This document shows, piece by piece, positions 44,926 to 53,084 of a DNA stretch of 64,000 bases. Position 1 is the stretch's first letter. Every line of letters begins with the position of its first letter. The stretch is from Enterococcus aquimarinus (GTDB lineage Bacteria; Bacillota; Bacilli; Lactobacillales; Enterococcaceae), in contig NZ_JXKD01000008.1 of NCBI RefSeq assembly GCF_001885765.1, positions 34,063 to 98,062 on the forward strand, in the 5' to 3' direction. Both the position numbers and the translations under genes were made by a program. The notes beneath the pieces are model-generated. The model was not told where the DNA came from. It ran no database searches and saw only the letters and a list, made by a program, of their open reading frames with translations.

Positions 44926-45606
44926 TTAATGCGTAATTTTTCTAATCAGCAAGTTGCTCACTGCTTGACTAATAAATACCAAGACTAAAATAATTAACAT
45001 CGCCACAATCGTGACATCTGTCTGAAAACGATTATACCCACGAGTCACCGCTAAACTACCGAGACCACCGGCACCTACCGCTCCCGCCATGGCAGTTAAA
45101 CCTATCACATTAATAATCGTTAAGGCCGAAACGCGGATGATTCCGGCTAAGCCTTCTTTTAAATAGACGCGGAAGATAATCCCGAAAGGACTCGTTCCCA
45201 TCGCTTCCGCCGCTTCGACAACTCCCGGATCGACTTCCAGTAACGCGATTTCAATTTGACGGGCAAAAAATGGAATAACGCCTGCAATCAGTGGAACCAG
45301 TGCTGCTGTTGCCCCAATCGATGTCCCCACAATCAATCGTGTAAATCCGACTAATAATGAAAGTAAAATAATAAAAGGGATGGAACGCACGATATTCACA
45401 ATTTGATCTAAGACCACAAAAATCGCTTTTTGTTCTAAAATCCCTCCCGGTCGAGTGACTACGAGTAAAACCCCGAAAAAGATTCCGAGAAAACCTGAAA
45501 TTATCGCTGTCCAAAAGGTCATATAGATGGTTTCAATGGTTGCTTTGACAAATTCTTGAGGAATTGCCATCGCATTTGGGAAATACGTTTCAAAAAATGC
45601 GTACAT
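44926..45606 (-). CDS. metI: methionine ABC transporter permease
   Basis: 226 residues with five membrane helices. The coupling loop is EAAEAMGTSPFGIIFRVYLKEGL and SIPFIILLSLLVGFTR is typical of MetI. It lies directly after metN and before metQ. Confidence 0.95.
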   Translation of the reverse strand: MYAFFETYFPNAMAIPQEFVKATIETIYMTFWTAIISGFLGIFFGVLLVVTRPGGILEQKAIFVVLDQIVNIVRSIPFIILLSLLVGFTRLIVGTSIGATAALVPLIAGVIPFFARQIEIALLEVDPGVVEAAEAMGTSPFGIIFRVYLKEGLAGIIRVSALTIINVIGLTAMAGAVGAGGLGSLAVTRGYNRFQTDVTIVAMLIILVLVFISQAVSNLLIRKITH

Positions 45607-45607
45607 C

Positions 45608-46657
45608 TTATTGTCCTCCTTTCGTTGTTTCTTTAAGAATCATCACACTCACACCTTGACTCTTTAAATAATCAAGAGCCCGCTGGCGGTTATCAAACGT
45701 TCCTTTTAATGTCACAATTAAACTTCCTAAAGGCACTTCTTGGATAATTTCGACATTGCCATATAAGATATTCGTTACGACTTGATACGTACTAAACATT
45801 TCAGCAATAATAGGTTGCCCAGTTTGTTCGCCGACATACGAAAGTTCGACTAACCATTCATCATCTGACAAATTCGCTAACGTTTGGTGTCCTAAAATTG
45901 TTTCGAGTGCTTGATCGATATGCGTTGCTGTTCGGATAAAGTCTTTCGTTAACGGTTGTTTTGGTTGGCTAAAGATTTGGACGCTCTCACCATGTTCAAT
46001 CACGCGTCCCTCTTCCATAACCGCTACTTTATTACAAATTTCTTTCACGACTTGCATCTCATGGGTAATTAACACAATCGTTAAGCCCAATTTTTTATTT
46101 AGTTCTCTTAATAATGCTAAAATTTGTAAGGTTGTTTTGGGATCAAGGGCACTCGTTGCCTCATCACAAAGTAAAATTTCTGGATCATTCGCTAACGCTC
46201 TAGCAATGGCTACTCGTTGCTTTTGACCGCCGGATAATTGACTTGGATAAGCATTCGCTTTATCGCCTAAACCAACTAACTCAAGTAACTCAAGCACTTT
46301 TTTTTGACGGTCGATTTTCTTTTTGCCGGTATATTTCAACGAAAAATCAACGTTATCAAAAATCGTACGACTATCCATTAAATTAAAATGTTGGAAAATC
46401 ATCCCAATCGATTTCCGTTTTTTTCTCAACTCTTTAGGAACTAAGTCTGTCAAATTTGTCCCATCGACAATCACACTACCCGTTGTTGGTCGTTGCAATA
46501 AGTTAATCACCCGGACTAACGTACTTTTCCCGGCACCTGAATAACCGACAATCCCATAAACATCGCCCCGTTCAATTGTTAAATCGACATCCGTCACCGC
46601 TGTAATGACGCGTTTTCCTTGATTAAAAATCACTGAAATATCTTTTAATTCTATCAT
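45608..46657 (-). CDS. metN: methionine ABC transporter ATPase
   Basis: The 349-residue ATPase has Walker [10 protein letters not shown], signature LSGGQKQR, Walker [13 protein letters not shown] and, after residue 260, the NIL domain (about 270-345) that binds methionine and inhibits transport ([21 protein letters not shown]). The start is the ATG at 46657 with GAGGAGG 7 nt upstream. Longer readings run into the T-box leader. Confidence 0.96.
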   Translation of the reverse strand: MIELKDISVIFNQGKRVITAVTDVDLTIERGDVYGIVGYSGAGKSTLVRVINLLQRPTTGSVIVDGTNLTDLVPKELRKKRKSIGMIFQHFNLMDSRTIFDNVDFSLKYTGKKKIDRQKKVLELLELVGLGDKANAYPSQLSGGQKQRVAIARALANDPEILLCDEATSALDPKTTLQILALLRELNKKLGLTIVLITHEMQVVKEICNKVAVMEEGRVIEHGESVQIFSQPKQPLTKDFIRTATHIDQALETILGHQTLANLSDDEWLVELSYVGEQTGQPIIAEMFSTYQVVTNILYGNVEIIQEVPLGSLIVTLKGTFDNRQRALDYLKSQGVSVMILKETTKGGQ

Positions 46658-46700
46658 GTTGTTCCTCCTCATTTTTCTCGTTACTTGAGGATAACAAATA

Positions 46701-46768
46701 AAAAAGACATCCTCAAACAAAGAACATTTTTCTCTGTTTGAGGACGCCTTTTTGCGTGTTACCACCTC
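46701..46768 (-). promoter_or_regulatory. T-box module 2: second antiterminator/terminator without a Stem I
   Basis: On the minus strand the T-box core GGTGGTAACACG recurs (46756-46768). The antiterminator folds as TGAGG + bulge TGGTAAC + ACGC, pairing with GCGT and CCTCA. The competing terminator is TGTTTGAGGA / TCCTCAAACA followed by a T-run. A short Stem III (GTGAgtcatTCAC) and the TTGGGCTAAGG element precede it. There is no room for another Stem I between the modules. Confidence 0.85.
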
Positions 46769-46810
46769 AGTTTAAGTGAATGACTCACTCCTTAGCCCAA
46801 TCATTTTTAG

Positions 46811-47110
46811 CTAAAAAAACAAAAAAATCCTTTTACTAGTCGAAACTAGTAAAAGGACGAAAATTCGTGTTACCACCTTTTGTTCGGAAGTTGCCTTCCC
46901 TTAGCCCAACAAATTCAGTTGACCTGAACGATTGGTGTTTCTTATAACGGTGAAACGTTCCGAGTGTGCCTACTTATCGACAAACTTTCCTCCAAGGCCA
47001 TTTTTCTACTTTTCTGAACTTAGCTCTTTTCACCTGCCAGAGCCTCTCTAATAAAGCATCCAAGTATACTTTCCTTATCACGGGAATTTACTATTTAGTT
47101 TTGTTGTTGA
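46811..47110 (-). promoter_or_regulatory. methionine T-box leader (Stem I to terminator 1) of metNIQ
   Basis: The leader runs on the minus strand from about 47110. Stem I contains AGAGAGGCTCTGG and the specifier region ATGGCCTTGGAGG, with AUG as specifier (47000-47002 on the plus strand). The T-box core is at 46867-46879. The antiterminator is AAAAGG + bulge TGGTAAC + ACG pairing with CGT and CCTTTT. TGGT in the bulge fits the ACCA end of tRNA-Met. The terminator is a 13-bp stem (46829-46858) with a T-run. Uncharged tRNA-Met should allow transcription of the operon. Confidence 0.93.
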
Positions 47111-47116
47111 AAACCA

Positions 47117-47145
47117 ATTTACAGGATTCCATACTCTTTGTCAAT
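47117..47145 (-). promoter_or_regulatory. promoter of the metNIQ-M20 operon
   Basis: TTGACA (47140-47145) and TAAATT (47117-47122), 17 bp apart on the minus strand, just upstream of the T-box. Confidence 0.8.
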
Positions 47146-47200
47146 GTTTTTTTGTTTTTTTTTCGAAATAGACGAACTTTCCATCTAATGTTCTCGACAA

Positions 47201-47746
47201 TCATTTGTTGACGGTCGTATCCATTGTATCTTGGTATAAAATGCCCTGTTCAGCAAGTGCTTGTTTAATTTGTGCTAAATCTTCCGCTTTTTGATACCGA
47301 ATCGTATGCAAATGAATGCCATTGGTTAACTGTGATAATAAGCGTGCTTGTGACTTTTCATATTTCTGCATAAAATTCAACATTTCGATTTCGTTACTAA
47401 TATAAAGACCCCCAACGAGTTCTCCATAAAGATCGTGTTCAACAATCACATCTAAAATCTCGGCACCAAAAGACAAAATCGTTTCGAGCTCTAATTGCGT
47501 TTGACTTTCATCATGTTGAACCGCAATTTTCGCCATGAATCCTTCTGCTAATTCCTCAGAAGCTAACTTATACCCGCGAGCAGTCGCGATAATATTCTCG
47601 CCAGCAGCCCGTAGTAAGGCAACGTCGCCGACAATCACTTGCCGACTCACCCCTAGTTCTTTGGCGAATTTAGTCGCACTATAGGCTTGTTTCGTTGTTT
47701 GTAATTGCGCAAGAATCGCTTTTCGTCGCTGTTCTCCCTCTAACAC
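47201..47746 (-). CDS. niaR: NiaR-type NAD-biosynthesis/niacin repressor
   Basis: About 181 residues: an HTH_11 domain (residues 5-60, AYSATKFAKELGVSRQVIVGDVALLRAAG) and a 3H domain with its three conserved histidines (HDLYGELVGGLY, and HLHTIRY). NiaR represses niacin uptake or NAD synthesis genes when nicotinate is bound. GGAGGG lies 6 nt before a GTG at 47746; an in-frame ATG six bases earlier directly abuts that site. It overlaps or adjoins the upstream fusion gene, implying co-translation. Confidence 0.9.
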   Translation of the reverse strand: MLEGEQRRKAILAQLQTTKQAYSATKFAKELGVSRQVIVGDVALLRAAGENIIATARGYKLASEELAEGFMAKIAVQHDESQTQLELETILSFGAEILDVIVEHDLYGELVGGLYISNEIEMLNFMQKYEKSQARLLSQLTNGIHLHTIRYQKAEDLAQIKQALAEQGILYQDTMDTTVNK

Positions 47747-47748
47747 GA

Positions 47749-48597
47749 TCATCCCTCCAATTGACGTTTTTGATAGCGTCGCGATTGTGCCATCATATCA
47801 GCAAAAGTCGCGACAATCGTTTGAGCATAATCCGGATTTTGGACTTTTCCCCGAATTTTTTCTAGAACTTCTGCTTCTCTTGTGTTATCTAAAATCGCCA
47901 TCTCGTTTTCTTTTTTAATGCGAACAACCTCCGAAACAGCTTGCATGCGTGCTTCTAGTAAACGCACGATTTGCCCGTCAAGTGCATCGATTTCTTGTCT
48001 TGTTTTTGCTAACGGATGCTCAGCTAAATCTGTTTTTTTGGTGACTGTCTTGATTACTCTTGCTGGATTCCCCGCTAGAACGACATTATCCGGAAATGAT
48101 TTCGTCACCACACTGCCCGCTCCAACAACTACATTATCGCCCAGTGTGACACCAGGTAAAATGACACAACCCCCTCCTAGCCAAACATTGTTCCCAATGG
48201 TCACAGGTGCACCATTTTCATATCCACTATTACGTTCAATCGGATCTAATGGATGACTGGCAGTATAAATTTGAACGTTTGGGGCGAGCATACAGTTGTC
48301 GCCAAAGGTAATCGGACAAACATCTAATAAAATACAATCAAAGTTCGCATAAAAATCTTTGCCCACGGAGATATTATAACCATAATCAAAACGAAGATTC
48401 GGTTCAATGTAAACAGTATCTGCGACTTGTCCAAATGTTTGTTTTAAGATTTCCTCTCGAATCTGTGGATCGATTTCGGCATTAAACCTCATCATTTGCT
48501 TACGGGCAAACTGGCGACCGGCCACTAACTCTGGATCTCCAGCTAAGTACAGCTCGCCAGCAATCATTTTTTCTTTTTCACTACGATTTTCACTCAT
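47749..48597 (-). CDS. maltose-O-acetyltransferase-like/chorismate mutase fusion
   Basis: 282 residues in two parts. Residues 1-185 are a left-handed beta-helix acetyltransferase of the MAT/LacA type: [16 protein letters not shown], then hexapeptide repeats with active-site His in YTASHPLDP. Residues 195-282 are an AroQ chorismate mutase. By comparison with the E. coli domain all key positions are kept: R in TRQEID, R in LLEARMQ, K in RIKKEN, D and R in ILDNTREAE, and Q near MAQSRRYQ. So both activities may be intact, linking sugar acetylation with prephenate formation. The meaning of the fusion is unknown. GAGGAGCC precedes the ATG. Confidence 0.88.
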   Translation of the reverse strand: MSENRSEKEKMIAGELYLAGDPELVAGRQFARKQMMRFNAEIDPQIREEILKQTFGQVADTVYIEPNLRFDYGYNISVGKDFYANFDCILLDVCPITFGDNCMLAPNVQIYTASHPLDPIERNSGYENGAPVTIGNNVWLGGGCVILPGVTLGDNVVVGAGSVVTKSFPDNVVLAGNPARVIKTVTKKTDLAEHPLAKTRQEIDALDGQIVRLLEARMQAVSEVVRIKKENEMAILDNTREAEVLEKIRGKVQNPDYAQTIVATFADMMAQSRRYQKRQLEG

Positions 48598-48718
48598 TCT
48601 TTTGGCTCCTCTACTCTTCTTCTCGTCTTTTCCATTATACCTAAAGATGGAATAGAAAGGAAAAGCTTTTCACCTTCTTTTTATTTTTCAAAAATAAGAA
48701 GTTTTTCACAAGTTTTTC

Positions 48719-48747
48719 ATGACAGGGTTTTAAAAAGGTGTTAAAAT
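48719..48747 (+). promoter_or_regulatory. promoter of the 98-residue membrane protein gene
   Basis: ATGACA (48719-48724) and TAAAAT (48742-48747), spacer 17 bp, followed by a short leader. Confidence 0.65.
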
Positions 48748-48780
48748 CAAAGTGATTGATTTGAAGTGAGGTGAAAAAAG

Positions 48781-49077
48781 ATGTTAGCAGCAATTATTTA
48801 TTGGGCAATTATTTTAGTATGTATCGCATGGACAGCGATTAGCTTGTACTTCTCTGTTTTTTACTTAAGCCGTAAAGAAAACGGAAATTTATGGGCCTTT
48901 GCATTCTTTAACGTCCTAGCAATCATCGTTTTAGCAATTTCTTTAGTCGTTTTCCGTACGTGGGGCTTTGGCGTCACTCAATACTCTAGCTTAATCTACG
49001 TAATTTTAGGTGTGATGGCTGGTTTAACTGTTTTACAAGCTATTTTAGGTCGTGAACCAAAAGCAAAAGCGGCATAA
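48781..49077 (+). CDS. small three-helix membrane protein of unknown function
   Basis: 98 residues with three hydrophobic segments (about 4-25, 38-60, 72-90) joined by short charged loops (YLSRKENGNLWAF) and a basic tail (GREPKAKAA). No family is recognised. GAGGTG stands before the ATG, and the gene has its own promoter and terminator, so it is real and monocistronic. Confidence 0.75.
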   Translation: MLAAIIYWAIILVCIAWTAISLYFSVFYLSRKENGNLWAFAFFNVLAIIVLAISLVVFRTWGFGVTQYSSLIYVILGVMAGLTVLQAILGREPKAKAA

Positions 49078-49119
49078 AGCTTTTTCATCATAACTGTGAG
49101 ACGCTCGAAACGTCTAAAC

Positions 49120-49160
49120 AACAAAACCAACCAAACAGTCTTCTGTTTGGTTGGTTTTTT
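49120..49160 (+). terminator. terminator of the small membrane protein gene
   Basis: AAAACCAACCAAACAG / CTGTTTGGTTGGTTTT, 16-bp perfect stem with T-run. Confidence 0.92.
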
Positions 49161-49281
49161 GTATTCATACTAAGGAAAGTAATCTCTGAAAGTACGTTTT
49201 TTTGGGGATAACACAGTTGTTATGATTTGTCGTATGTTGTTTTGACCTATCCGCGCGACATCCCTTCCCAAGTCGTATCAT

Positions 49282-49310
49282 TTGAGTAAACGCTCTCAAA
49301 GAGTTAAAAT
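49282..49310 (+). promoter_or_regulatory. promoter of the stress-protein gene
   Basis: TTGAGT (49282-49287) and TAAAAT (49305-49310), spacer 17 bp; transcription would start about 45 bp before the ATG. Confidence 0.6.
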
Positions 49311-49363
49311 ATAATTGAGTTACAAACTTCATCATTATGAAGGAATCTGAAAGGAGCATTCAA

Positions 49364-49819
49364 ATGAAATTTGTTGAAGGAAGTTATGCTACTCCCCAAA
49401 GCGCTTTTTTAGCGGTTGAACGTTTGCAAGCACAAGGTTATGAAAAAAAAGACATTCGCTTAATCTCCAATGAGGCTACCCGTCACGAATACCATCAACT
49501 AGCGAGCATCGATATTACGACTGAACACGAGTTGACCGAAGAAGCAAAAGAACATCGGTCTTTATGGGAAAAAATTAAAGATGCATTTTCAGATGAATCG
49601 TATAACGAAGAAGAAATCCAAAGCGATCAACATTTACTTTACGACTATCGCGAAGATTTACAAAAAGGCTATATTGTGATCTTAATTGAGGGTGAACCAA
49701 AAGATCGACTACCCGATGAGGAAGTGCCAAGTGGCTATCCCAATGAGTCAATCGAAACATTACGAGAAAAAGAAATTGAGACGGAACTAGGCTATAACCG
49801 ACACGATCCGATTTTATAG
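49364..49819 (+). CDS. YflT/GSP17M-like general stress protein
   Basis: The 151-residue protein starts with FVEGSYATPQSAFLAVERLQAQGY, the typical domain of the general stress protein 17M family, where a short glycine-containing segment and DIRLISNE mark the fold. The C-terminal half is very acidic and lacks membrane segments. AAAGGAG lies 7 nt before the ATG at 49364. In Bacillus the relative is controlled by SigB; here the promoter looks sigma-A-like. Function is unknown. Confidence 0.8.
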   Translation: MKFVEGSYATPQSAFLAVERLQAQGYEKKDIRLISNEATRHEYHQLASIDITTEHELTEEAKEHRSLWEKIKDAFSDESYNEEEIQSDQHLLYDYREDLQKGYIVILIEGEPKDRLPDEEVPSGYPNESIETLREKEIETELGYNRHDPIL

Positions 49820-50213
49820 TCATCTATACGTTGGTTAAATACGACGGAAGCATCTATCTTGACTATAAAAATGAAATCATTTAGCATTGTAGTTGTAGTC
49901 ATAAACGATTTTCCTAAGCAATACGATTCAAGCAGCCATCATTTTACGATGAGTGATTCGATAGAAATTGTCTATGACCTGATTACATGAACCATATTGA
50001 ACGGTTATTTCTATCTTTTTTCTTTAGGCTGTAGCGATCCATTTGTTACAGGAAAATTTTCACCATTTTCATTGTTCTATCCTATTTTAAAACGGAAGAG
50101 GAATGGTTTTCTCTGACAGGTTTGATGTTCGATGGAACGATTGGCAATGCGGAAATATGACTTGATTCGGTGTGAAAGCCAATCAAAAAAAAAAAAATAA
50201 AGGAGAGATTATC
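49820..50213. other. intergenic region with a possible decayed gene
   Basis: A short open stretch (about 50035-50159, plus strand) would encode IFTIFIVLSYFKTEEEWFSLT and more, ending in a stop. It has no start with a ribosome-binding site and is interrupted upstream. It may be a gene remnant, but the evidence is thin. A poly-A run precedes the next gene's ribosome-binding site. Confidence 0.3.
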
Positions 50214-50462
50214 ATGGGTTTTATTTGGGCATTAATTGTAGGGGGCGTAATCGGCGCAGTCGCTGGTGCAATCTTAAATAAAGGAAATTCAATGGGTATT
50301 ATCGCGAATGTTGTCGCAGGTTTAGTCGGCGCATCTGTTGGTCAAGCACTCCTTGGCGAATGGGGACCTTCACTTGCAGGCATGGCTTTAATTCCATCAA
50401 TTGTAGGTGCAATCATTGTGATTGCTGTTGTTTCTTTCTTTACAGGTAGAGGTAGAGCATAA
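50214..50462 (+). CDS. GlsB/YeaQ/YmgE-family stress-response membrane protein
   Basis: An 82-residue protein with three glycine-rich membrane helices: GFIWALIVGGVIGAVAGAIL, then GIIANVVAGLVGASVGQALLG, then IVGAIIVIAVVSFF. This is the transglycosylase-associated (YeaQ/GlsB) family found with Gls24 stress proteins in enterococci. AAGGAGAG lies before the ATG at 50214. The molecular role is unknown. Confidence 0.9.
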   Translation: MGFIWALIVGGVIGAVAGAILNKGNSMGIIANVVAGLVGASVGQALLGEWGPSLAGMALIPSIVGAIIVIAVVSFFTGRGRA

Positions 50463-50524
50463 TTTTTTATATGTTTGATATCCATTTTGTATAAAATATT
50501 GGCATCATATTATTTGAATACGTA

Positions 50525-50560
50525 AACGAGTAAGGAGTTTCTCTTCTTACTCGTTTTTTT
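50525..50560 (+). terminator. terminator of the GlsB-like gene
   Basis: AACGAGTAAG / CTTACTCGTT stem followed by seven Ts. Confidence 0.88.
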
Positions 50561-50577
50561 GTCTATACCTAAATAAA

Positions 50578-50623
50578 ACGCATCGATGAAAGTGTCCGAA
50601 GACTCTTTCGTTGATGCGTTTGT
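50578..50623 (-). terminator. terminator of the 41-codon gene
   Basis: ACGCATC-x-ATGAAAG / CTTTCgtTGATGCGT hairpin; on the minus strand it ends in TTTTATTT. Confidence 0.78.
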
Positions 50624-50673
50624 TGATATACCAATCATGTCACAACATTTGTATCAGATAAACTTCCCACTCA

Positions 50674-50799
50674 TTACCTTGGCATTTGATTTTTTCTATT
50701 TTTCATCGCCCATTTTACGAGTCCAAAGACAAAAACCCAACCAACTGCTGTCCCTAGTACTTGTAAAGGATACATGGCACCTTTTTTATTGCTAGACAT
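50674..50799 (-). CDS. 41-residue small membrane protein
   Basis: The gene encodes a 41-residue peptide: a short basic N-terminus (MSSNKKGAMYP), one membrane helix (LQVLGTAVGWVFVFGLVKWA) and a basic tail (MKNRKNQMPR). GGAGG stands 9 nt before the ATG. A consensus-spaced promoter (TTGAAT-17-TATACT) lies about 65 bp upstream and a terminator 50 bp downstream. The complete set of signals makes a real gene likely. No family recognised; single-helix proteins of this size often bind larger membrane proteins. Confidence 0.75.
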   Translation of the reverse strand: MSSNKKGAMYPLQVLGTAVGWVFVFGLVKWAMKNRKNQMPR

Positions 50800-50862
50800 A
50801 TGAGATGACCTCCTTTTTTGATCGTATTTGACGGTCGCACGGTAAAGCTTGTTGTTAATTAA

Positions 50863-50891
50863 AGTATAGTTAAAATCGCCCCATTATTCAA
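50863..50891 (-). promoter_or_regulatory. promoter of the 41-codon gene
   Basis: TTGAAT (50886-50891) and TATACT (50863-50868) on the minus strand with a 17-bp spacer. Confidence 0.7.
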
Positions 50892-51112
50892 TCAATACGC
50901 CTTTTATATCCGAATAATCTTTTCTCCTCGGGCTTTTTGCGTTTTAAAGATTTTGGATGGTACTTACGCTACTAAATGTTACAGAATGACTCGTGAGGAT
51001 AACTTAAGAGCACGACTACGTTCTGAATTTCTTGTAGCATTTTCGGATCGCTTAGGATCGCACTGGAATGCGTTCAAACTTTTAGTTGCGGAGGACCCTT
51101 TAAGACGGCTTC
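50892..51112. other. intergenic region without a supported gene
   Basis: About 220 bp. A plus-strand reading frame crosses it but has no ribosome-binding site and runs into the terminator of the next gene. I see nothing else. Confidence 0.4.
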
Positions 51113-51160
51113 AAAAAAAACGACCAAATAACTTCTCTCTTTTGAAAAGTCGTTTGGTCG
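51113..51160 (-). terminator. terminator of the DUF2798-like gene
   Basis: CGACCAAA / TTTGGTCG with inner AACTT/AAGT pairing, followed on the minus strand by eight Ts. Confidence 0.82.
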
Positions 51161-51181
51161 CCAAAAAAGGATGAAAATCAT

Positions 51182-51661
51182 TTACGCAGATGCGTTCATA
51201 GATTCATTCATTTTTTTATTTTGGATTGATTTTAAGACAAAGCGTGAAAAGGGACCTACAATCAGTAATTGATATGGCAGCGCCACGATAAAGTTCATTT
51301 TCCAAGCGTTAAGATATGCAGCTACCGATAGCGCTCCGAACCCGCCTTCCACTACTAAACCAAATAATGACATAAACGTCACCATTCCAAGGACCATTAA
51401 AGATGAAATCGTTAGAATTAGTTGCATCGGTTTTGTTTTATCAACAAATGAACAGCTAAAGGCGATTTTTTTCGCTACTATTCCGACGACAAATACATCG
51501 AGAATAAAAGCAACGATAAATCCTAAGACTACCCCCATGAAAAGATTGATCATCGAAAAATCTTGATGCAATAATAAATTATAAATACTCATTCCGAGCA
51601 CCATAAGAAAACACATCAAACTGGTAAAAAAGATACCTTCATTTTTTGTTTTTGGCATCAT
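51182..51661 (-). CDS. DUF2798-like membrane protein
   Basis: 159 residues with four hydrophobic segments, opening MPKTKNEGIFFTSLMCFLMVLGMSIYN, which matches DUF2798 repeats: two helix pairs, each starting with a similar pattern (second at SSLMVLGMVTFMSLFGLVVEGG). Function unknown. AGGAGG lies 4 nt from the first and 7 nt from the second ATG, so the true start may be 51658. Confidence 0.78.
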   Translation of the reverse strand: MMPKTKNEGIFFTSLMCFLMVLGMSIYNLLLHQDFSMINLFMGVVLGFIVAFILDVFVVGIVAKKIAFSCSFVDKTKPMQLILTISSLMVLGMVTFMSLFGLVVEGGFGALSVAAYLNAWKMNFIVALPYQLLIVGPFSRFVLKSIQNKKMNESMNASA

Positions 51662-51763
51662 ACTTCCTCCTGTCTTGTTTTACAATAACAGTAGCCAGTC
51701 TAGCAGAAATAAAGCCGCCGCATAAGTTAAAATTTCATGAGAATTAACAAATTGAATTCTCAT

Positions 51764-51797
51764 AAAAAAGAACCTCTTCAAGAGAGGCATCTTTTTT
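51764..51797 (-). terminator. terminator of corA
   Basis: AAAAAGA-aCCTCTT / AGAGaGG-caTCTTTTT hairpin overlapping the end of the gene. Confidence 0.75.
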
Positions 51798-52743
51798 ATT
51801 TTGAATATTTTTTATTTCGCAAATAGATTGCCGTTAGAATCGCTAAAAACATCGCTCCAGCAGAGACAGCCAAAAAACCAAAATTAGATTTTTCTCCTGG
51901 AAGTCCGCCGGTATTCATGCCCCAAATCCCCGCAATCATCGCAGGAACTGAAACGACCAATGCAGCGGAGTCTAAGAATTTCATCAAATGATTTAAGTTA
52001 TTACTCATCATATCACTAAATAATCCGCCGACATTTTCCAATAAATCGCGATATAAGCGAACCATTTTTTCGGCATATTTTTGGCGTAGGTTAATTTCAT
52101 ACCGTAATTTCGTATCCGAGAGTTGTTCTGCAAATTTCGTTTCTTCGAAAAAAGTTTGTAATGTTTCTTTTTGTTCTTGTAGCGTGTGATCTAAGAAAAT
52201 CACGATTCGTTCCGTATTTGCTAAGCGGTCGAGCGCTTCATTTTTGGTCGTTTCACGTGCATCGTCATCAAGTGCATCAATGACTTCCTTAATCTGTCTA
52301 AGTTCTTGAATATAATGAGAATAAATCATTAATATCGCATACGCCGTCAAACTTTCTTTGGAGTCAACAGCCGAACCATGTTTTTCGAGTAGTCGTGGGA
52401 AAAAGTTCGATTCGGCAGTCGTAAGCGTCAGCATGACCGTATCCGAAAAAATAAAAATAATGGGTTCTAAACGCTCTTCAATTCGTTTATCCCGTTGATT
52501 GGTAAGATTCGTTAACACAAGGATTTGTACTTCCTTTAATTCATCGCTTTGATAAATTTCCAAACGGGCAACTTCTTCTTCTTGACGAATTCTCGCTAGT
52601 AAATCTTCCGGTAATTTATACGTTTGAAGACACTTTTTAATTTCTTCATCCGTAGCGTCATAAAGGGCAATCCAGTCTGCCTGTGTTTCGGATTCGATTT
52701 CTTGAATTGCCTCTTTCACATCAATCTGATAATAATGGATCAT
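51796..52743 (-). CDS. corA: CorA-family Mg2+/divalent cation transporter
   Basis: The 315-residue protein has the CorA plan: a long soluble N-terminal domain (1-250) with a coiled, acidic helix, then two transmembrane helices. The signature GMN is present (IAGIWGMNTGGLPGE), followed by a short basic tail (RNKKYSK). It forms pentameric channels for Mg2+ (and in some cases Co2+ or Zn2+). AAAGGA lies about 14 nt before the ATG. The leader is unusually structured (52744-52905). Confidence 0.93.
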   Translation of the reverse strand: MIHYYQIDVKEAIQEIESETQADWIALYDATDEEIKKCLQTYKLPEDLLARIRQEEEVARLEIYQSDELKEVQILVLTNLTNQRDKRIEERLEPIIFIFSDTVMLTLTTAESNFFPRLLEKHGSAVDSKESLTAYAILMIYSHYIQELRQIKEVIDALDDDARETTKNEALDRLANTERIVIFLDHTLQEQKETLQTFFEETKFAEQLSDTKLRYEINLRQKYAEKMVRLYRDLLENVGGLFSDMMSNNLNHLMKFLDSAALVVSVPAMIAGIWGMNTGGLPGEKSNFGFLAVSAGAMFLAILTAIYLRNKKYSK

Positions 52744-52798
52744 CGATCACTCAAATCCTTTCTATCTTCATTCATCTGTAAACGTTCGTTCTCAAATA

Positions 52799-52905
52799 CA
52801 GTAACCAAGCGTTTTTGTCGCCTTGTATATAGTGTTTTGAACAACGAAAAAAGATTGCTTCGTTGCAACGTTTTTTCGTTCACTTATAAAGGAAATAAGG
52901 TTACT
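52799..52905 (-). promoter_or_regulatory. structured leader of corA, candidate cis-regulatory RNA
   Basis: The predicted transcript starts near 52904 and its first bases AGTAACC (52899-52905) pair with GGTTACT at 52800-52806. This closes a domain of about 105 nt that contains a long hairpin, AACGAAAAAA / TTTTTTCGTT (52843-52880) with inner TTGC/GCAA, and a small GCG/CGC hairpin. It does not match the M-box core as I know it. It could be a metal-sensing leader, but that is unproven. Confidence 0.5.
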
Positions 52906-52909
52906 TACA

Positions 52910-52938
52910 ATTATAGCAGAATGCATGAAGGCTCCAAA
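52910..52938 (-). promoter_or_regulatory. promoter of corA
   Basis: TTTGGA (52933-52938) and a consensus TATAAT (52910-52915) on the minus strand, 17 bp apart. Confidence 0.75.
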
Positions 52939-53020
52939 GAAAAAGCGCTTTTCGTGATTCTCCTCCTATTTCGCCTACGATAACGTCTCTTTTTTCAACT
53001 AGCTGCTTTTAGCGCTATGT

Positions 53021-53049
53021 TTGACAAAAAGCAGCTTATCGGCTAAAAT
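53021..53049 (+). promoter_or_regulatory. promoter of the lysine-riboswitch operon
   Basis: A consensus TTGACA (53021-53026) and TAAAAT (53044-53049) with a 17-bp spacer, just before the riboswitch. Confidence 0.85.
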
Positions 53050-53084
53050 CGCAATAAGTAATAACAATTGAATATGATACCTTC

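Noticed and set aside
46966..47211. Plus-strand reading frame across the T-box
   Set aside because: It is the complement of a structured regulatory leader, not coding.
50953..51174. Plus-strand reading frame before the DUF2798-like gene
   Set aside because: No ribosome-binding site and it covers the terminator of the converging gene.
52744..52905. M-box (Mg2+ riboswitch) for corA
   Set aside because: The conserved M-box blocks are not visible, though the leader is clearly structured; kept as an unassigned candidate.
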